NCBI RefSeq assembly: GCF_023284005.1
Contig: NZ_JAKIKS010000026.1
Location: 1-54,200, forward strand
DNA length: 54,200 bases
Direction: 5' to 3'
From: Shewanella surugensis
GTDB taxonomy: Bacteria; Pseudomonadota; Gammaproteobacteria; Enterobacterales; Shewanellaceae
Made by a program: the position numbers and the translations under genes
The notes under the pieces: model-generated
Database searches by the model: none
The model's input: the letters and a program-made list of their open reading frames with translations, nothing else
What the model was told of the DNA's origin: nothing
Shown: positions 8,525-17,894 of the stretch, one piece after another
Layout: the number at the start of each line of letters is the position of its first letter
How positions within the stretch are numbered: the stretch's first letter is position 1

Positions 8525-11038
8525 ATGTTTAAAACTTTATCTCCTCTTGCGATTGCCATTGCAGCTGCTATCGCGGTTTCATCTGTACCCGCTTTAGCGA
8601 AAGGCGCACCTGAGCATGAGTATGTAAAAGACTCACTGATTGTGGTGTATAAAGACAATGTCACTCAAGCGGAACGTTTATCTGCTCAGCGTCTTGTTCG
8701 TGGATCCATGCAAGATGTTAATGCCGATGGCGTGGATGACAGATTTTCACGTTTATTAAATGGCAAGCTGGCTCGTTTGGCGTTACGTCAAGGTGCTGAT
8801 GTTAAAAAGGCTATCAAAATGATCAGCCAGCATCCTGCGGTTAAATATGCTGAGCCAAACTATGTCATTAAAGCATTAGGTGCGCCTGATGATCCTAGTT
8901 TTATTTCATTATGGGGTATGCATAACACTGGGCAAGATGGCGGAACTGCTGATGCCGATATCGATGCCGTTGAAGCGTGGGATATTAGTACTGGTGATAG
9001 TAATATTGTTATCGGTGTGATTGATACGGGGGTGGATTACAACCACGAAGACTTACAAGCCAACATCTGGACTAACCCGAATGAAATCGCGGGTAACGGT
9101 ATCGATGATGATGGCAACGGTGTTATCGATGATATTCACGGGTTTAGTGCCGTGAATAATAATGGCGATCCTATGGATGGTAATGGTCATGGTACCCATG
9201 TTTCTGGCACGATTGGCGCGAAAGGTAATAACGGTGTTGGTGTTGCGGGTGTTAACTGGGATGTGACGATTGTGGGCTGTCAGTTCTTGGATGCGAGTGG
9301 TTCGGGTTCAACAGAAGGCGCGATTGCTTGTATCGACTATATGACTGACTTAAAAATCAATCATGGGGTTGATATTAAAGCGACCAATAATTCTTGGGGC
9401 GGCGGCGGCTTTAGCCAAGCGTTGAAAGATTCTATTGATGCAGCGGGTGATGCAGGGATTTTATTCTTTGCTGCAGCGGGCAATAGTGCTGTCGATAATG
9501 ATGTTAACCCTCATTATCCATCAAGCTATGATTCTGAAGCGCTGATGTCTATTGCCAGTACTGATCGCAATGACAATATGTCGAGCTTTTCTCAATGGGG
9601 TTTGACCAGTGTTGATATGGGTGCGCCAGGCTCATCGATTTTATCGACAACGCCAAGTAATGGCTATTCTACTTATTCTGGTACGTCAATGGCAACGCCA
9701 CATATGGCTGGCGCAGCCGGCCTAGTATGGTCAGTGAACCCAGATTTATCGCCAGTAGAAATGAAACAATTACTGATGGAATCCGGTGATACTAATGCCG
9801 ATTTAATCGGTAAAACCGTTGCAGGTACTCGTCTTAATGTGGCGAATGCACTTGAGATGGCCGATCCTGATCCAAGTTTTAAGTTTAGTGCTTCACCGAT
9901 GACACAAACCATTGAAGCGGGCTCAAGCACGAGCTATGACTATACCGTTGGCAGCATTGCTGGCTGGAATGGTGAAGTGTCATTATCGGTTTCAGTCTCA
10001 CCAGAACTCGCGGGCGTATCTTTATCAACTGATACGGTTGTTGTCGGTGATACCTTTATGGTGAACGTCGCATCAGATGCCAATGCAGCTTGGGGTGACT
10101 ATAGCATCACTGTTGCGGGTATGAGTGGCGACTTAGCGAAAAGTAAGTCAGTATCTTTAAAAGTGCTGCCACAAGGCATTGAAGACTTTACTTACGCCAA
10201 TGACGAAGCCATGGATATTCCTGATAACGATGTGAATGGTATCGTTAGCACTATTGAAGTTGCTGATGATGTTCAAATGTTTGGCGTTAATTCAAATGTC
10301 AATATTTCACACACTTGGATTGGTGATTTGATTGTGACATTAACCTCACCAGCAGGAACACAAGCTGTGCTGCATAATCGTGAAGGTGGCAGCGCAGATG
10401 ACATCGTTAAAGATTGGGACTTAAGTGTCTTTAACGGTGAAATGGCAATGGGAACTTGGACATTATCAGTCAATGATAATGTCGGTGCCGATACGGGGAT
10501 GCTGAATAATTGGGGTATGGTTATTTCGGGTGTGGGTGAAGGCGGAAGCTCTGTACCTGCTGCGAGCTTTGATTATAGCGCTTCAGGACTAATGGTTGAC
10601 TTCATGAGCACCAGTACCGATGCTGATGATGATATCGTCAGTTATGCGTGGTCATTTGGTGATGATGCAACGTCATCAGACATGAACCCAAGTCATGCTT
10701 ATGCGCAAGCGGGAAGTTATCCTGTTGAGCTTACTGTGACGGATGCTGAAGGGAACACTGACACCACAAGCATGAGCGTTAGTGTTGCTGAAAATGAAAT
10801 TACAGCAAGCATCACACGCGCTAAAATCTCTCGTCGTGGCAGTGCGCTAGTTGATTTGAGATGGGAAGGTGCGTTAGGTGATTCAGTCAGCATTTACCGT
10901 GATGGTGCGCTTGTGACAACGACAAGTAATGATGGTCGTTATCGCGATCGTTTCACTGACGCTGGTGAAAGTGCTGAATACCAAATCTGTGAAGCTGATA
11001 CTGAACTTTGTTCTGCAGTGATTGTTGCCACTTTCTAA
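8525..11038 (+). CDS. Secreted subtilisin-family (S8) serine protease with P, PKD and C-terminal beta domains
   Basis: An 837-residue precursor. Signal peptide 1-25 (SVPALA), an inhibitor-type propeptide (about 30-118), then an S8 catalytic domain with D167 (VIDTGVD), H222 (GHGTHVSG), oxyanion N320 (AAAGN) and S388 (SGTSMATPHMAG). After about residue 450 come an Ig-like linker domain, a proprotein-convertase P domain (about 550-675, with the TWIGDLIVTLTSPAGT strand motif), a PKD domain (about 680-760, YAWSFGDDATSSD) and a C-terminal fibronectin-like domain with a likely disulfide. Such proteases are exported and matured extracellularly. AGGAAG precedes the ATG. It is divergent from the curlin operon, so processing of surface or matrix proteins is a possible role, but that is inference. 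Confidence 0.93.
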   Translation: MFKTLSPLAIAIAAAIAVSSVPALAKGAPEHEYVKDSLIVVYKDNVTQAERLSAQRLVRGSMQDVNADGVDDRFSRLLNGKLARLALRQGADVKKAIKMISQHPAVKYAEPNYVIKALGAPDDPSFISLWGMHNTGQDGGTADADIDAVEAWDISTGDSNIVIGVIDTGVDYNHEDLQANIWTNPNEIAGNGIDDDGNGVIDDIHGFSAVNNNGDPMDGNGHGTHVSGTIGAKGNNGVGVAGVNWDVTIVGCQFLDASGSGSTEGAIACIDYMTDLKINHGVDIKATNNSWGGGGFSQALKDSIDAAGDAGILFFAAAGNSAVDNDVNPHYPSSYDSEALMSIASTDRNDNMSSFSQWGLTSVDMGAPGSSILSTTPSNGYSTYSGTSMATPHMAGAAGLVWSVNPDLSPVEMKQLLMESGDTNADLIGKTVAGTRLNVANALEMADPDPSFKFSASPMTQTIEAGSSTSYDYTVGSIAGWNGEVSLSVSVSPELAGVSLSTDTVVVGDTFMVNVASDANAAWGDYSITVAGMSGDLAKSKSVSLKVLPQGIEDFTYANDEAMDIPDNDVNGIVSTIEVADDVQMFGVNSNVNISHTWIGDLIVTLTSPAGTQAVLHNREGGSADDIVKDWDLSVFNGEMAMGTWTLSVNDNVGADTGMLNNWGMVISGVGEGGSSVPAASFDYSASGLMVDFMSTSTDADDDIVSYAWSFGDDATSSDMNPSHAYAQAGSYPVELTVTDAEGNTDTTSMSVSVAENEITASITRAKISRRGSALVDLRWEGALGDSVSIYRDGALVTTTSNDGRYRDRFTDAGESAEYQICEADTELCSAVIVATF

Positions 11039-11056
11039 GGATAGAGGGTATGTATT

Positions 11057-11082
11057 AAAGCGGCCTTAGGGCCGCTTTTTTT
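11057..11082 (+). terminator. Rho-independent terminator of the protease gene
   Basis: AAAGCGGCC pairs with GGCCGCTTT around TTAG and is followed by a T run, starting 19 bases after the protease stop. Confidence 0.92.
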
Positions 11083-11458
11083 ATGTGTTTATCCATCATC
11101 ATATGGTTGATAAAATGAATAAATGAAGTTTTTACGTGATCAGATTGCTTGTAGTGTGTTGTTTTTATTTGTTTTGATGAGGTTTGTTTGTTTGTTATAT
11201 TGATTTAACCTAACTTAAAACTTGAATAATTGATGCTTTCAACTAAATTCGATAGAAGAGAATGTGATAACAGATTATTAGATATTCAGTGGTGATGTTT
11301 TTGTCAAAAAGCTCTATTGGTTGTCGCCATATTTCTGTTAAGAATAGGCTCTTATAAATCATCGTAAAAGATGAGAGTTTATAGGTGAAGTGAGTTCCTT
11401 AGAGGCTGGCTTTGATTCATTATGGCGGGTATGTGTTGATTTAAGGGTATTAGCATAT
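11083..11458. other. AT-rich intergenic stretch
   Basis: 376 bp between the protease terminator and the next chosen start. The last 69 bp form an in-frame extension of the downstream gene from a GTG at 11390. I see no other gene or clear operator. Confidence 0.5.
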
Positions 11459-11905
11459 ATGTATAATATTTCTAAGAAAGAAGTTTGGTATGGCGAATTA
11501 AGAACAGCGCGTGGTAATACGGTTCTTATTTATGATAACCAGTTCCCAGAAGCATCGGCTGGACGGGTCTATTTTTATAATACTGTCCGCGATGAAGTTA
11601 TTGAATATGCTGAAGATATTGTGAAATCGAATTTACATGATTTAGATGATGCAGCGATTCAAGCCGCTAAAAGTGAATATGGGAAAGCATGGAAAGCAAC
11701 ACGATTGGCTTTTATGGATAAACACGATGGTTGGGTTGAAGCCAATAATCCGAAAAGTGCGCCTGTTAAAAAAGCCAAGCCTGTTGTGGAGCCTGTCCCT
11801 GAAATGGACAATGACGCTACGGGAGATGTTAATCCGGAATTAGAAGCTGAAGGTTTAGAAGCTGAATTTGATACTGAATGGCCAAGCGATGATTTTGATG
11901 ATTAA
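11459..11905 (+). CDS. Uncharacterised acidic protein
   Basis: I do not recognise this 148-residue protein. It begins MYNISKKEVWYGELRTARGN, is predicted alpha/beta and soluble up to about residue 100, and ends in a Lys/Pro/Val hinge followed by a strongly acidic tail (FDTEWPSDDFDD). No signal peptide or membrane helix is seen. The frame is open back to a GTG at 11390, adding 23 residues, but no ribosome binding site fits that start; AAGGG at about 11440 weakly supports the ATG. It is followed by a bidirectional terminator and stands alone between the protease and galK. Confidence 0.6.
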   Translation: MYNISKKEVWYGELRTARGNTVLIYDNQFPEASAGRVYFYNTVRDEVIEYAEDIVKSNLHDLDDAAIQAAKSEYGKAWKATRLAFMDKHDGWVEANNPKSAPVKKAKPVVEPVPEMDNDATGDVNPELEAEGLEAEFDTEWPSDDFDD

Positions 11906-11951
11906 TATTTTTATTTAATGGGTCGTTTAATGTCAGTCGATATTGAGTAGC

Positions 11952-11979
11952 AAAAAGCAGCGTATGACGCTGCTTTTTT
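11952..11979. terminator. Bidirectional rho-independent terminator
   Basis: AAAAAGCAGCG pairs with CGCTGCTTTTT around TATGA, with A and T runs on either side. It lies between the convergent acidic-protein gene and galK (minus-strand stop at 11999) and should serve both. Confidence 0.9.
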
Positions 11980-11998
11980 GATCACGTTATTCGTCTTA

Positions 11999-13165
11999 TC
12001 AACTTTCAGCAAGGCGCTTAGCCCCGTCACTGGCTGAACATAAATAAATGCTTGCTTCTAATTGTGTTAGGCTAAAATATTGGGTTTCTATGGCGTTGAC
12101 CACCGCGTCTGTATACTGATGATCGACCAATGCGACCACGCAACCTCCAAAACCAGTGCTGGCCATACGCACGCCACCTTGTTCACCTACCACATTGGCA
12201 ATAATATCCACAAGGCAATTAATGGCTGGAACGGTTATTTCAAAATCATCTTTCATTGAGGCATGAGACTTCGCCATTAACTGGCTGAGCTTTTTGATAT
12301 TTCCAGCTTCTAATGCCCAGGCAGCCTGTTGAGTTCGACGATTTTCTGTGACAATGTGCTTGGCGCGGCGATAGTGGATATCGTCTAATTCATCTTTTGC
12401 CAATTCTAACTTTTTAAGGGTTAAGTGGCTTAGAGCATCCAGCTTAAAATGGCTCGCCACTTGCTGACACTGAAGTGCTCTTAATTGATATTGAGGCTCT
12501 AATTCATGACGTTCTACATTCGAATTGACAATGAATAAGCTTAAATTTTTAGGGATAGTGATCGCTTCACTGTCTAAGTCGAAACAGTCGATTAAAAGAG
12601 CGTGATCTTGTTGTCCCATGGCGCTGATCATTTGATCGACGATGCCACAGTGATATCCCGCATATTGATTTTCGCCTCTCTGAGCCACTTGGGCAATGGC
12701 GAGGGGAGATAAATGTAATTGATTAATATCATTAATCGCGGTACCAAAAGCAATTTCTAGCGCCGCTGAAGAAGATAAACCTGCGCCTAAAGGCACGTTA
12801 CTGACAATGGATAAATCCATTCCTGTTGCTGGAAGCCCTGTTGCGGCCATTGAGGCAGTAAAGCCTTTTAAGTAATTGACCCATGCCTTAGGATCTGCGG
12901 GGATCATGGTATCTTCTTTACCAAATCGCCATTCTTGAATATGGCCAGGAAAGGCATCAGAAACGGCTCTAAACTGTTGATCAGTACGACGTTTCACTGC
13001 AATGACGGTATGAAAATTAATGGCTGAAGATAATACAAACCCTTCATTATAATGCGCATTTTCACCCATGAGGTTAATACGCCCAGGCGCTAAATAAAGG
13101 CCATCAGCCTTAGTTCCGAAGGTTTGTATAAAGAGTTTGTTAGCGCGTTGAGCTGGATCCGGCAT
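11999..13165 (-). CDS. galK: Galactokinase-like GHMP sugar kinase with atypical sugar-binding motif
   Basis: A 388-residue GHMP kinase. It has the galactokinase signature start (APGRINLMGE, 26-35), the ATP loop VPLGAGLSSSAALE, the catalytic region CGIVDQMISAMG with its Asp, and the third motif ASTGFGGCVVAL. Galactokinase phosphorylates galactose at C1. In known enzymes motif 1 continues E-H-T-D-Y-N, where His and Asp contact the sugar; here it reads E-N-A-H-Y-N. Motif 3 also has ST where GG is usual. The catalytic Asp is kept, so it may be an active kinase with altered specificity. No galT, galE, galM or transporter lies nearby. The start at 13165 is chosen because GGGA fits it better than the ATG at 13174. 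Confidence 0.82.
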   Translation of the reverse strand: MPDPAQRANKLFIQTFGTKADGLYLAPGRINLMGENAHYNEGFVLSSAINFHTVIAVKRRTDQQFRAVSDAFPGHIQEWRFGKEDTMIPADPKAWVNYLKGFTASMAATGLPATGMDLSIVSNVPLGAGLSSSAALEIAFGTAINDINQLHLSPLAIAQVAQRGENQYAGYHCGIVDQMISAMGQQDHALLIDCFDLDSEAITIPKNLSLFIVNSNVERHELEPQYQLRALQCQQVASHFKLDALSHLTLKKLELAKDELDDIHYRRAKHIVTENRRTQQAAWALEAGNIKKLSQLMAKSHASMKDDFEITVPAINCLVDIIANVVGEQGGVRMASTGFGGCVVALVDHQYTDAVVNAIETQYFSLTQLEASIYLCSASDGAKRLAES

Positions 13166-13434
13166 AATGAGCATTCCCGCAATGTAAAATCAGTATTATT
13201 ATTATTTTGTTTATCGATTTACCCATTTTGATTGACCCATTAATAATGGCAATAAAGGGTGATAGATTTCAATAGTAAAATTTAAATGATCAAAATATGA
13301 GTATAGTAAATAAGTTTACAATAAAGAGAGATGTTTTTTCATTTTTTAAAATTATTTCCATACGTTATAACACGACGGGATGTTCAAAGAACTTGAGTTT
13401 TTCTGAATATTTGTACAATTTGAAACGATTTTGA

Positions 13435-13476
13435 TCTCTCAAGTATCACAATATGCTTTATTGGATACTTGAGAGA
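13435..13476. repeat. 13-bp perfect inverted repeat
   Basis: TCTCTCAAGTATC (13435-13447) pairs exactly with GATACTTGAGAGA (13464-13476) around a 16-base loop. There is no flanking gene end and no U tract, so it is more likely part of a repeat element than a terminator. Confidence 0.65.
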
Positions 13477-13532
13477 GGGAAGATGACTAAATGTTAATAC
13501 CACTTCCAGTAAATAGATGATCAATTCAGAGC

Positions 13533-13622
13533 CTCTCAGGTTTTTCAATTCAAGGCACATTGATTAATAAATGGTAATTCCCTTTAAAATTAATGCAACG
13601 CTGAAGTGGAATGCCTGAGAGA
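13533..13622. repeat. MITE-like inverted-repeat element
   Basis: About 90 bp bounded by imperfect terminal inverted repeats of 23 bases. The left end begins CTCTCAGGTTTTTCAATTCA and the right end finishes AAGTGGAATGCCTGAGAG; roughly 17 of 23 positions pair. No open frame lies inside. A small non-autonomous element or RNA hairpin is possible. Confidence 0.4.
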
Positions 13623-13680
13623 CTTACGTAGTGCGGGTTTCAAAATACTTTATGCTACGTTAGATGCTTTCGATATACGC

Positions 13681-13766
13681 CCCCATGGATGGGGAAGGTA
13701 GAGCGACGTTTGAACCCAAGCCGAGAATAACTATTAGCTTCAAACATCGGCGACCGCCATGGATGG
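13681..13766. repeat. Pair of CCATGGATGG palindromes
   Basis: CCCCATGGATGGGG (13681-13694) and CGCCATGGATGG (13755-13766) lie 74 bp apart, with a degenerate inverted segment (GTTTGAA near 13709, TTCAAAC near 13739) between them. The core equals the one at 430-439, so this is a second site of the same repeat family. Confidence 0.55.
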
Positions 13767-13835
13767 TGGGAATGTCTGTTAATGCAGGAGCAATTAATGA
13801 CCTTGCCTACAGTATTTTGAACTCTCGCTGAAAGA

Positions 13836-15470
13836 TCACTTATATACTGGAATTGGTATAATTTCTTCTTTTAAGTCATGGCTTAATGGTTGAGATGAAC
13901 TCACTTGCTTCAATGCATGTTCGGCAAAACCGACTCCTGCTACTTCATAAAGATTATACACACTGTCAACGCCTGTGCCTTTTAACGATTCGACATCTTC
14001 ACTGTAGCGTACAATGGCACTAAATTTTCCTTTATAATTCATTTGCTTTAGTTGCTCCACTGCAAATAAGTTACCGGCATGATGAGGCATTGCCAATAAG
14101 ACTAATTCTAGATTTGGCGCATCATCGAGCTTTTCCCAAAAATCGATATCGCCGGCATCTCCTTGTATGACATTTCGTCCCTGTTTTTTATGGAAACCAA
14201 TAACGTTGTGTTTATGTTCTACGCCTATGACTTCATTAGGGTACAGTGAGTTAAGCTCATCATAAGCGCCTGAACCGATACGGCCCATACCCAAAATAAG
14301 GAAGCGTGGATTACCGACAGGTATCGGCTTATCTTCTGGATGTAAATCGGCACGCTCTAATTTTTGTAGACGGCGAGGGTTTTGTTGATATAAGCGGTTT
14401 GCGAGTGTGTTTAATGGGGCGGCAAATAAGAAACTGATGCTAACAGCGACGGCGATGATCACCATCCAATGAGGTGGTAGCCAACCTTTGTAAGTGGCCA
14501 CGGCAGCAACAATGAGGCCAAATTCACTGTAGTTACTTAAATTCAATGCTGTGAGTAAAGAGGTACGAGCACGTAATTTAAAGCGGGTGAGTAAGTAAAT
14601 AAATAACCCGATTTTAACGGGCACTAATAAGACCAAAATACTGGCAAGTCCCACATCGCTTAGGCTCGGTAATCCATTGAGGCCCACGGTTAAGAAGAAG
14701 GCGATTAAGAAAACTTCTTTAAAGTAAAACATGGACTTGGCTAATTCTGAAGATTTTTTGTGGTTTGCGAGGAGGATCCCCATAATTAATGCGCCAAGAT
14801 CGGGCTTTAAGCCGACAAGCTCAAATAAAGAGCCGCCCATCACTAGTGCCATCACTAATCCAAAGAGCACGAGTAATTCACCATGACCCACTTTATCAAA
14901 GACTTTATAGATAATCGGGCGAGCGAAAGGCAGGAGCAATAATCCTAATGCCCACCAAGAGGGGATTGCCCCTTTCGATATGGTTAAAAAGGCGACGGCA
15001 AAGATATCTTGCATGATCAAAATACCGATGGCGACTCGACCATAAAGGGTTTGCATATCACCTTTATCTTCAAGAATTTTGACAGCAAAAATAGTACTGG
15101 AAAAACTTAAGGCAAAAGCCAGCAAAGCGATTTGTGTATAAGCTAAATCGGTTAGCTGTTCGAGTCCTATCCAGCCTAATAATTTAAGTAACGGGATAAA
15201 AAACAACATGGATCCCATCAAATGTAAGCTGGCTCCAGCCCAGACTTCAGCTTTAAATAGGCTACGTAAATCGAGTTTAAGCCCAATAGCAAACAGTAAG
15301 AGGGTGACGCCGAGGCTGGCTAATGACTGCAGTAGCGGTAAGCTTTTTTCATCGACACCAAAAATATACAGTATGAAACCCGCAGCAAGATACCCAATAA
15401 GGGGGGGGAGGCCAATACGCTTAACGAGCATACCGCAAACAAGGGTGGTAATAAGAATGGCGGGTTCCAT
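13836..15470 (-). CDS. CPA2-family monovalent cation:proton antiporter with TrkA-N domain
   Basis: A 544-residue inner-membrane protein. The first 370 residues form about twelve hydrophobic segments of the Na+/H+ exchanger (CPA2) type, including LIGYLAAGFIL near residue 25 and a GLKLDLRSLF re-entrant segment. A cytoplasmic RCK/TrkA-N domain follows at about 390-510 with the Rossmann motif GMGRIGSGAYDEL. This arrangement matches KefB/KefC/YbaL-like K+ or Na+ efflux systems, but the terminal TrkA-C domain is absent. GGAG lies shortly before the ATG. The ion and the ligand controlling the RCK domain cannot be told from sequence. It stands alone, downstream of dsbD on the same strand but after dsbD's own terminator. 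Confidence 0.88.
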   Translation of the reverse strand: MEPAILITTLVCGMLVKRIGLPPLIGYLAAGFILYIFGVDEKSLPLLQSLASLGVTLLLFAIGLKLDLRSLFKAEVWAGASLHLMGSMLFFIPLLKLLGWIGLEQLTDLAYTQIALLAFALSFSSTIFAVKILEDKGDMQTLYGRVAIGILIMQDIFAVAFLTISKGAIPSWWALGLLLLPFARPIIYKVFDKVGHGELLVLFGLVMALVMGGSLFELVGLKPDLGALIMGILLANHKKSSELAKSMFYFKEVFLIAFFLTVGLNGLPSLSDVGLASILVLLVPVKIGLFIYLLTRFKLRARTSLLTALNLSNYSEFGLIVAAVATYKGWLPPHWMVIIAVAVSISFLFAAPLNTLANRLYQQNPRRLQKLERADLHPEDKPIPVGNPRFLILGMGRIGSGAYDELNSLYPNEVIGVEHKHNVIGFHKKQGRNVIQGDAGDIDFWEKLDDAPNLELVLLAMPHHAGNLFAVEQLKQMNYKGKFSAIVRYSEDVESLKGTGVDSVYNLYEVAGVGFAEHALKQVSSSQPLSHDLKEEIIPIPVYK

Positions 15471-15655
15471 GATTCTCCACTAAAAGTCAGTTAATAAGTT
15501 TATTGCATTTCAAGCATTTTATACTTGCACGATAGCTATCATATGAATAAAAAGATTGGGTTTAAATGGGAAAAACACCTGAGTTTAATACTTAGCAACG
15601 GGTTTTAGACTAAAGATAGGCTATCGGCTTGAGGTTATTTGACCGTAAGGCCAGT

Positions 15656-15681
15656 AAAAAGTGAACCTTAGGCTCACTTTT
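15656..15681 (-). terminator. Terminator downstream of dsbD
   Basis: AAAAGTGA and TCACTTTT form a stem just after the dsbD stop at 15700, with A and T runs on both sides. Confidence 0.75.
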
Positions 15682-15699
15682 CACTGTTTTAGCGGGGTG

Positions 15700-17538
15700 T
15701 TATTGAGTTGATAGGACTGTATCGAGATGTTTGGCAAAAGGTTGAGGTTTCATGAAGCCTGTTACCGTTAACGATGAAACACGCTCCCCTTGTCGATTAA
15801 ACATTAATAAAGTGGGTAAACCCAGTACATCGTAGTGTTCGAGTAATGCAATATCAGTGGCATCATTTTTAGTCACATCAGCTTGTAGTAACACCATTTG
15901 CCCCATACGTTGCTTAACATCGGGATCTTGAAAAGTGATGTGTTCAAATTCTTTACAGGCTACACACCAGTCGGCATAAAGATCCAGCATCACCGGTTTA
16001 CCTTGGCTAGCCGCTTTGGCCACTTGAGTTTCTACGTCTGCAAGGGATTTGACTTTAATAAAACCTTTTTCTTGCTGTGAATTTATTTGGGTGTAAGCAG
16101 AAAAGCCAAAATGTTGCATCACAGATTGAAAGCCAAATGAGAACAGGGCGAGCAAGCTCAATATTAATAACACTGAGCGTACCGTTTGCTTCCAATTAAA
16201 CGCCGTCAGTTTATTCTGATGCATCAGATAACCGACTAAGGTAATACCCCATACTGCCCATAAAACATCGGCGACAGTGCCTGCCCATATTCGAGCAATC
16301 AGCGTAATCGAGACGGCGATGAGTAAGAAACCAAAAATGGTTTTAATCACATTCATCCATTGACCTGCTTTAGGTAATAATTTACCGCCTGAGGTGCCCA
16401 TGATGAGTAATGGGATCCCCATACCAATACTGAGTATGTACAGGGCGAGAAAGCCGAGCACTAAATCGCCCGTTTGTGCGATATAAATTAAGGCTCCCGA
16501 AAGGGGCGCGGTGGTACAAGGCGAGGCGACTAAGCCAGAAATTGCGCCCATCAAAAAGACACCAATTAGCTTGCCGCCTTTTTGGTTATTGGAGAGGTTG
16601 CTCATTTTATTTTGCCATTTAGAAGGCAAGGTTAAGTCATACAGGCCAAACATCGATAGGCTGAGAACGATAAATAAAATCGCCAGTACCACTAATACCG
16701 CAGGATGTTGCAATGCCGCTTGATATTTCATGCCCGCAGAGGCAACCACTAATCCCAGTAGTGAATAGGTAATGGCCATGCCTTGTACGTAGGCCATGGA
16801 TAATGAGAAGGCTTTGGCGGTCGACAGCTTTTTGCCTTGTCCGACAATGATCCCCGATAAAATCGGGTACATCGGAAAGACGCAAGGCGTGAGGGCCAAA
16901 CCGATCCCGAGTACAAAAAAGCTGAGTAAAGTCCAAAATAAGCTACTGTTTTCGAGCATTTTGCTTAAACTGTCTTGCTGAGATAGAGGTATGGCTTGGC
17001 TATCGGTTAGCGTTTTTTCTGCTGTTTGCGGCGCATTGGTGTCGCTCGTTGCAATGGCGGCATGAGTGCCCGTTTGTGGGTGTGGCACTATTGTGCTTAA
17101 CGGGATTTCTCGAGTGGTGGGCGGATAACAGAGTTTATCTTCAGCGCAGCCCATAAATGTAACATTAAGCACAGCATCATTAGCGGCTTGGGTAAAGCTG
17201 ACGGGTAAAGTGACAAAGTTATAATATACTTGTTGCTCACCAAAATAATCATCGATGTGGGTCTTGCCTTCAGGGAGAGTGATCTTATCTATGCTGGCAT
17301 TGCTGGCTGAAAATTTGAGTTTGTCACGATAGAGATAATAGCCATCGGCAATGACAAAACTAATTTTGACTTGATTACCAACCTGTTTGAAATCCATTGC
17401 AAAGGCTTGATCAACGGGCAGTAGTTCTGGCTCACTTTTTAAAAAGTTGAGTCCGCTTTGATCAAACAGGCCTTCTGAATAGGCCAAGGGACTGAGTAAA
17501 AGTAATGCAGTAAGTAGGATTGAAATAATTTTTTTCAT
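15700..17538 (-). CDS. dsbD: Thiol:disulfide interchange protein DsbD
   Basis: A 612-residue protein that carries electrons from cytoplasmic thioredoxin across the inner membrane to periplasmic DsbC, DsbG and CcmG. Signal peptide 1-20 is followed by the DsbD-alpha domain with redox pair C131/C137 (CAEDKLCYPP), eight membrane segments with C219 (LTPCVFPMYP) and C341 (ASPCTTAPLSG), and a C-terminal thioredoxin-like domain with the C525-V-A-C528 motif. All six catalytic cysteines are present. The frame is open upstream to 17637, but MKKIISILLTALLLLSP at 17538 is a proper signal peptide and the likely start. It ends at a hairpin terminator and is divergent from fxsA. Confidence 0.95.
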   Translation of the reverse strand: MKKIISILLTALLLLSPLAYSEGLFDQSGLNFLKSEPELLPVDQAFAMDFKQVGNQVKISFVIADGYYLYRDKLKFSASNASIDKITLPEGKTHIDDYFGEQQVYYNFVTLPVSFTQAANDAVLNVTFMGCAEDKLCYPPTTREIPLSTIVPHPQTGTHAAIATSDTNAPQTAEKTLTDSQAIPLSQQDSLSKMLENSSLFWTLLSFFVLGIGLALTPCVFPMYPILSGIIVGQGKKLSTAKAFSLSMAYVQGMAITYSLLGLVVASAGMKYQAALQHPAVLVVLAILFIVLSLSMFGLYDLTLPSKWQNKMSNLSNNQKGGKLIGVFLMGAISGLVASPCTTAPLSGALIYIAQTGDLVLGFLALYILSIGMGIPLLIMGTSGGKLLPKAGQWMNVIKTIFGFLLIAVSITLIARIWAGTVADVLWAVWGITLVGYLMHQNKLTAFNWKQTVRSVLLILSLLALFSFGFQSVMQHFGFSAYTQINSQQEKGFIKVKSLADVETQVAKAASQGKPVMLDLYADWCVACKEFEHITFQDPDVKQRMGQMVLLQADVTKNDATDIALLEHYDVLGLPTLLMFNRQGERVSSLTVTGFMKPQPFAKHLDTVLSTQ

Positions 17539-17894
17539 GATTAATATCGTTTCTTTTATCCAGTCAAAATACTTAAGGGAGTGATTACTGATAGTCGCTA
17601 TGAGTAATATACTGTAGGTATAAATCGATGATGACACGTCATTATACGGATTTTATCGAGTAAAGGTTAGCCTGTGGATAATACCTCTTATGTTGGTGTG
17701 ATAAGGATCGGATTTTCATCCGTTAATTTTTGAAATTAGTGTTAAGATTAATACATGTCCTTCTCAGTTATCGGCTGACGTTATTTTTGTCATTCTGTCC
17801 TTGGCTTTTCTTTCGGGACGAATGAGAGGCCTTAAGTGAGAAGAGACCCGATATTACCTGTTTAACTTTCATCTCTTGAAAATGTGAGGTCAGC

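Larger units (their letters stand above)
13175..13835. other. Repeat-rich intergenic region upstream of galK
   Basis: 661 bp without a gene. The galK-proximal 250 bp are AT-rich and should hold its promoter. The rest contains three inverted-repeat structures listed separately (13435-13476, 13533-13622, 13681-13766). Confidence 0.6.
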
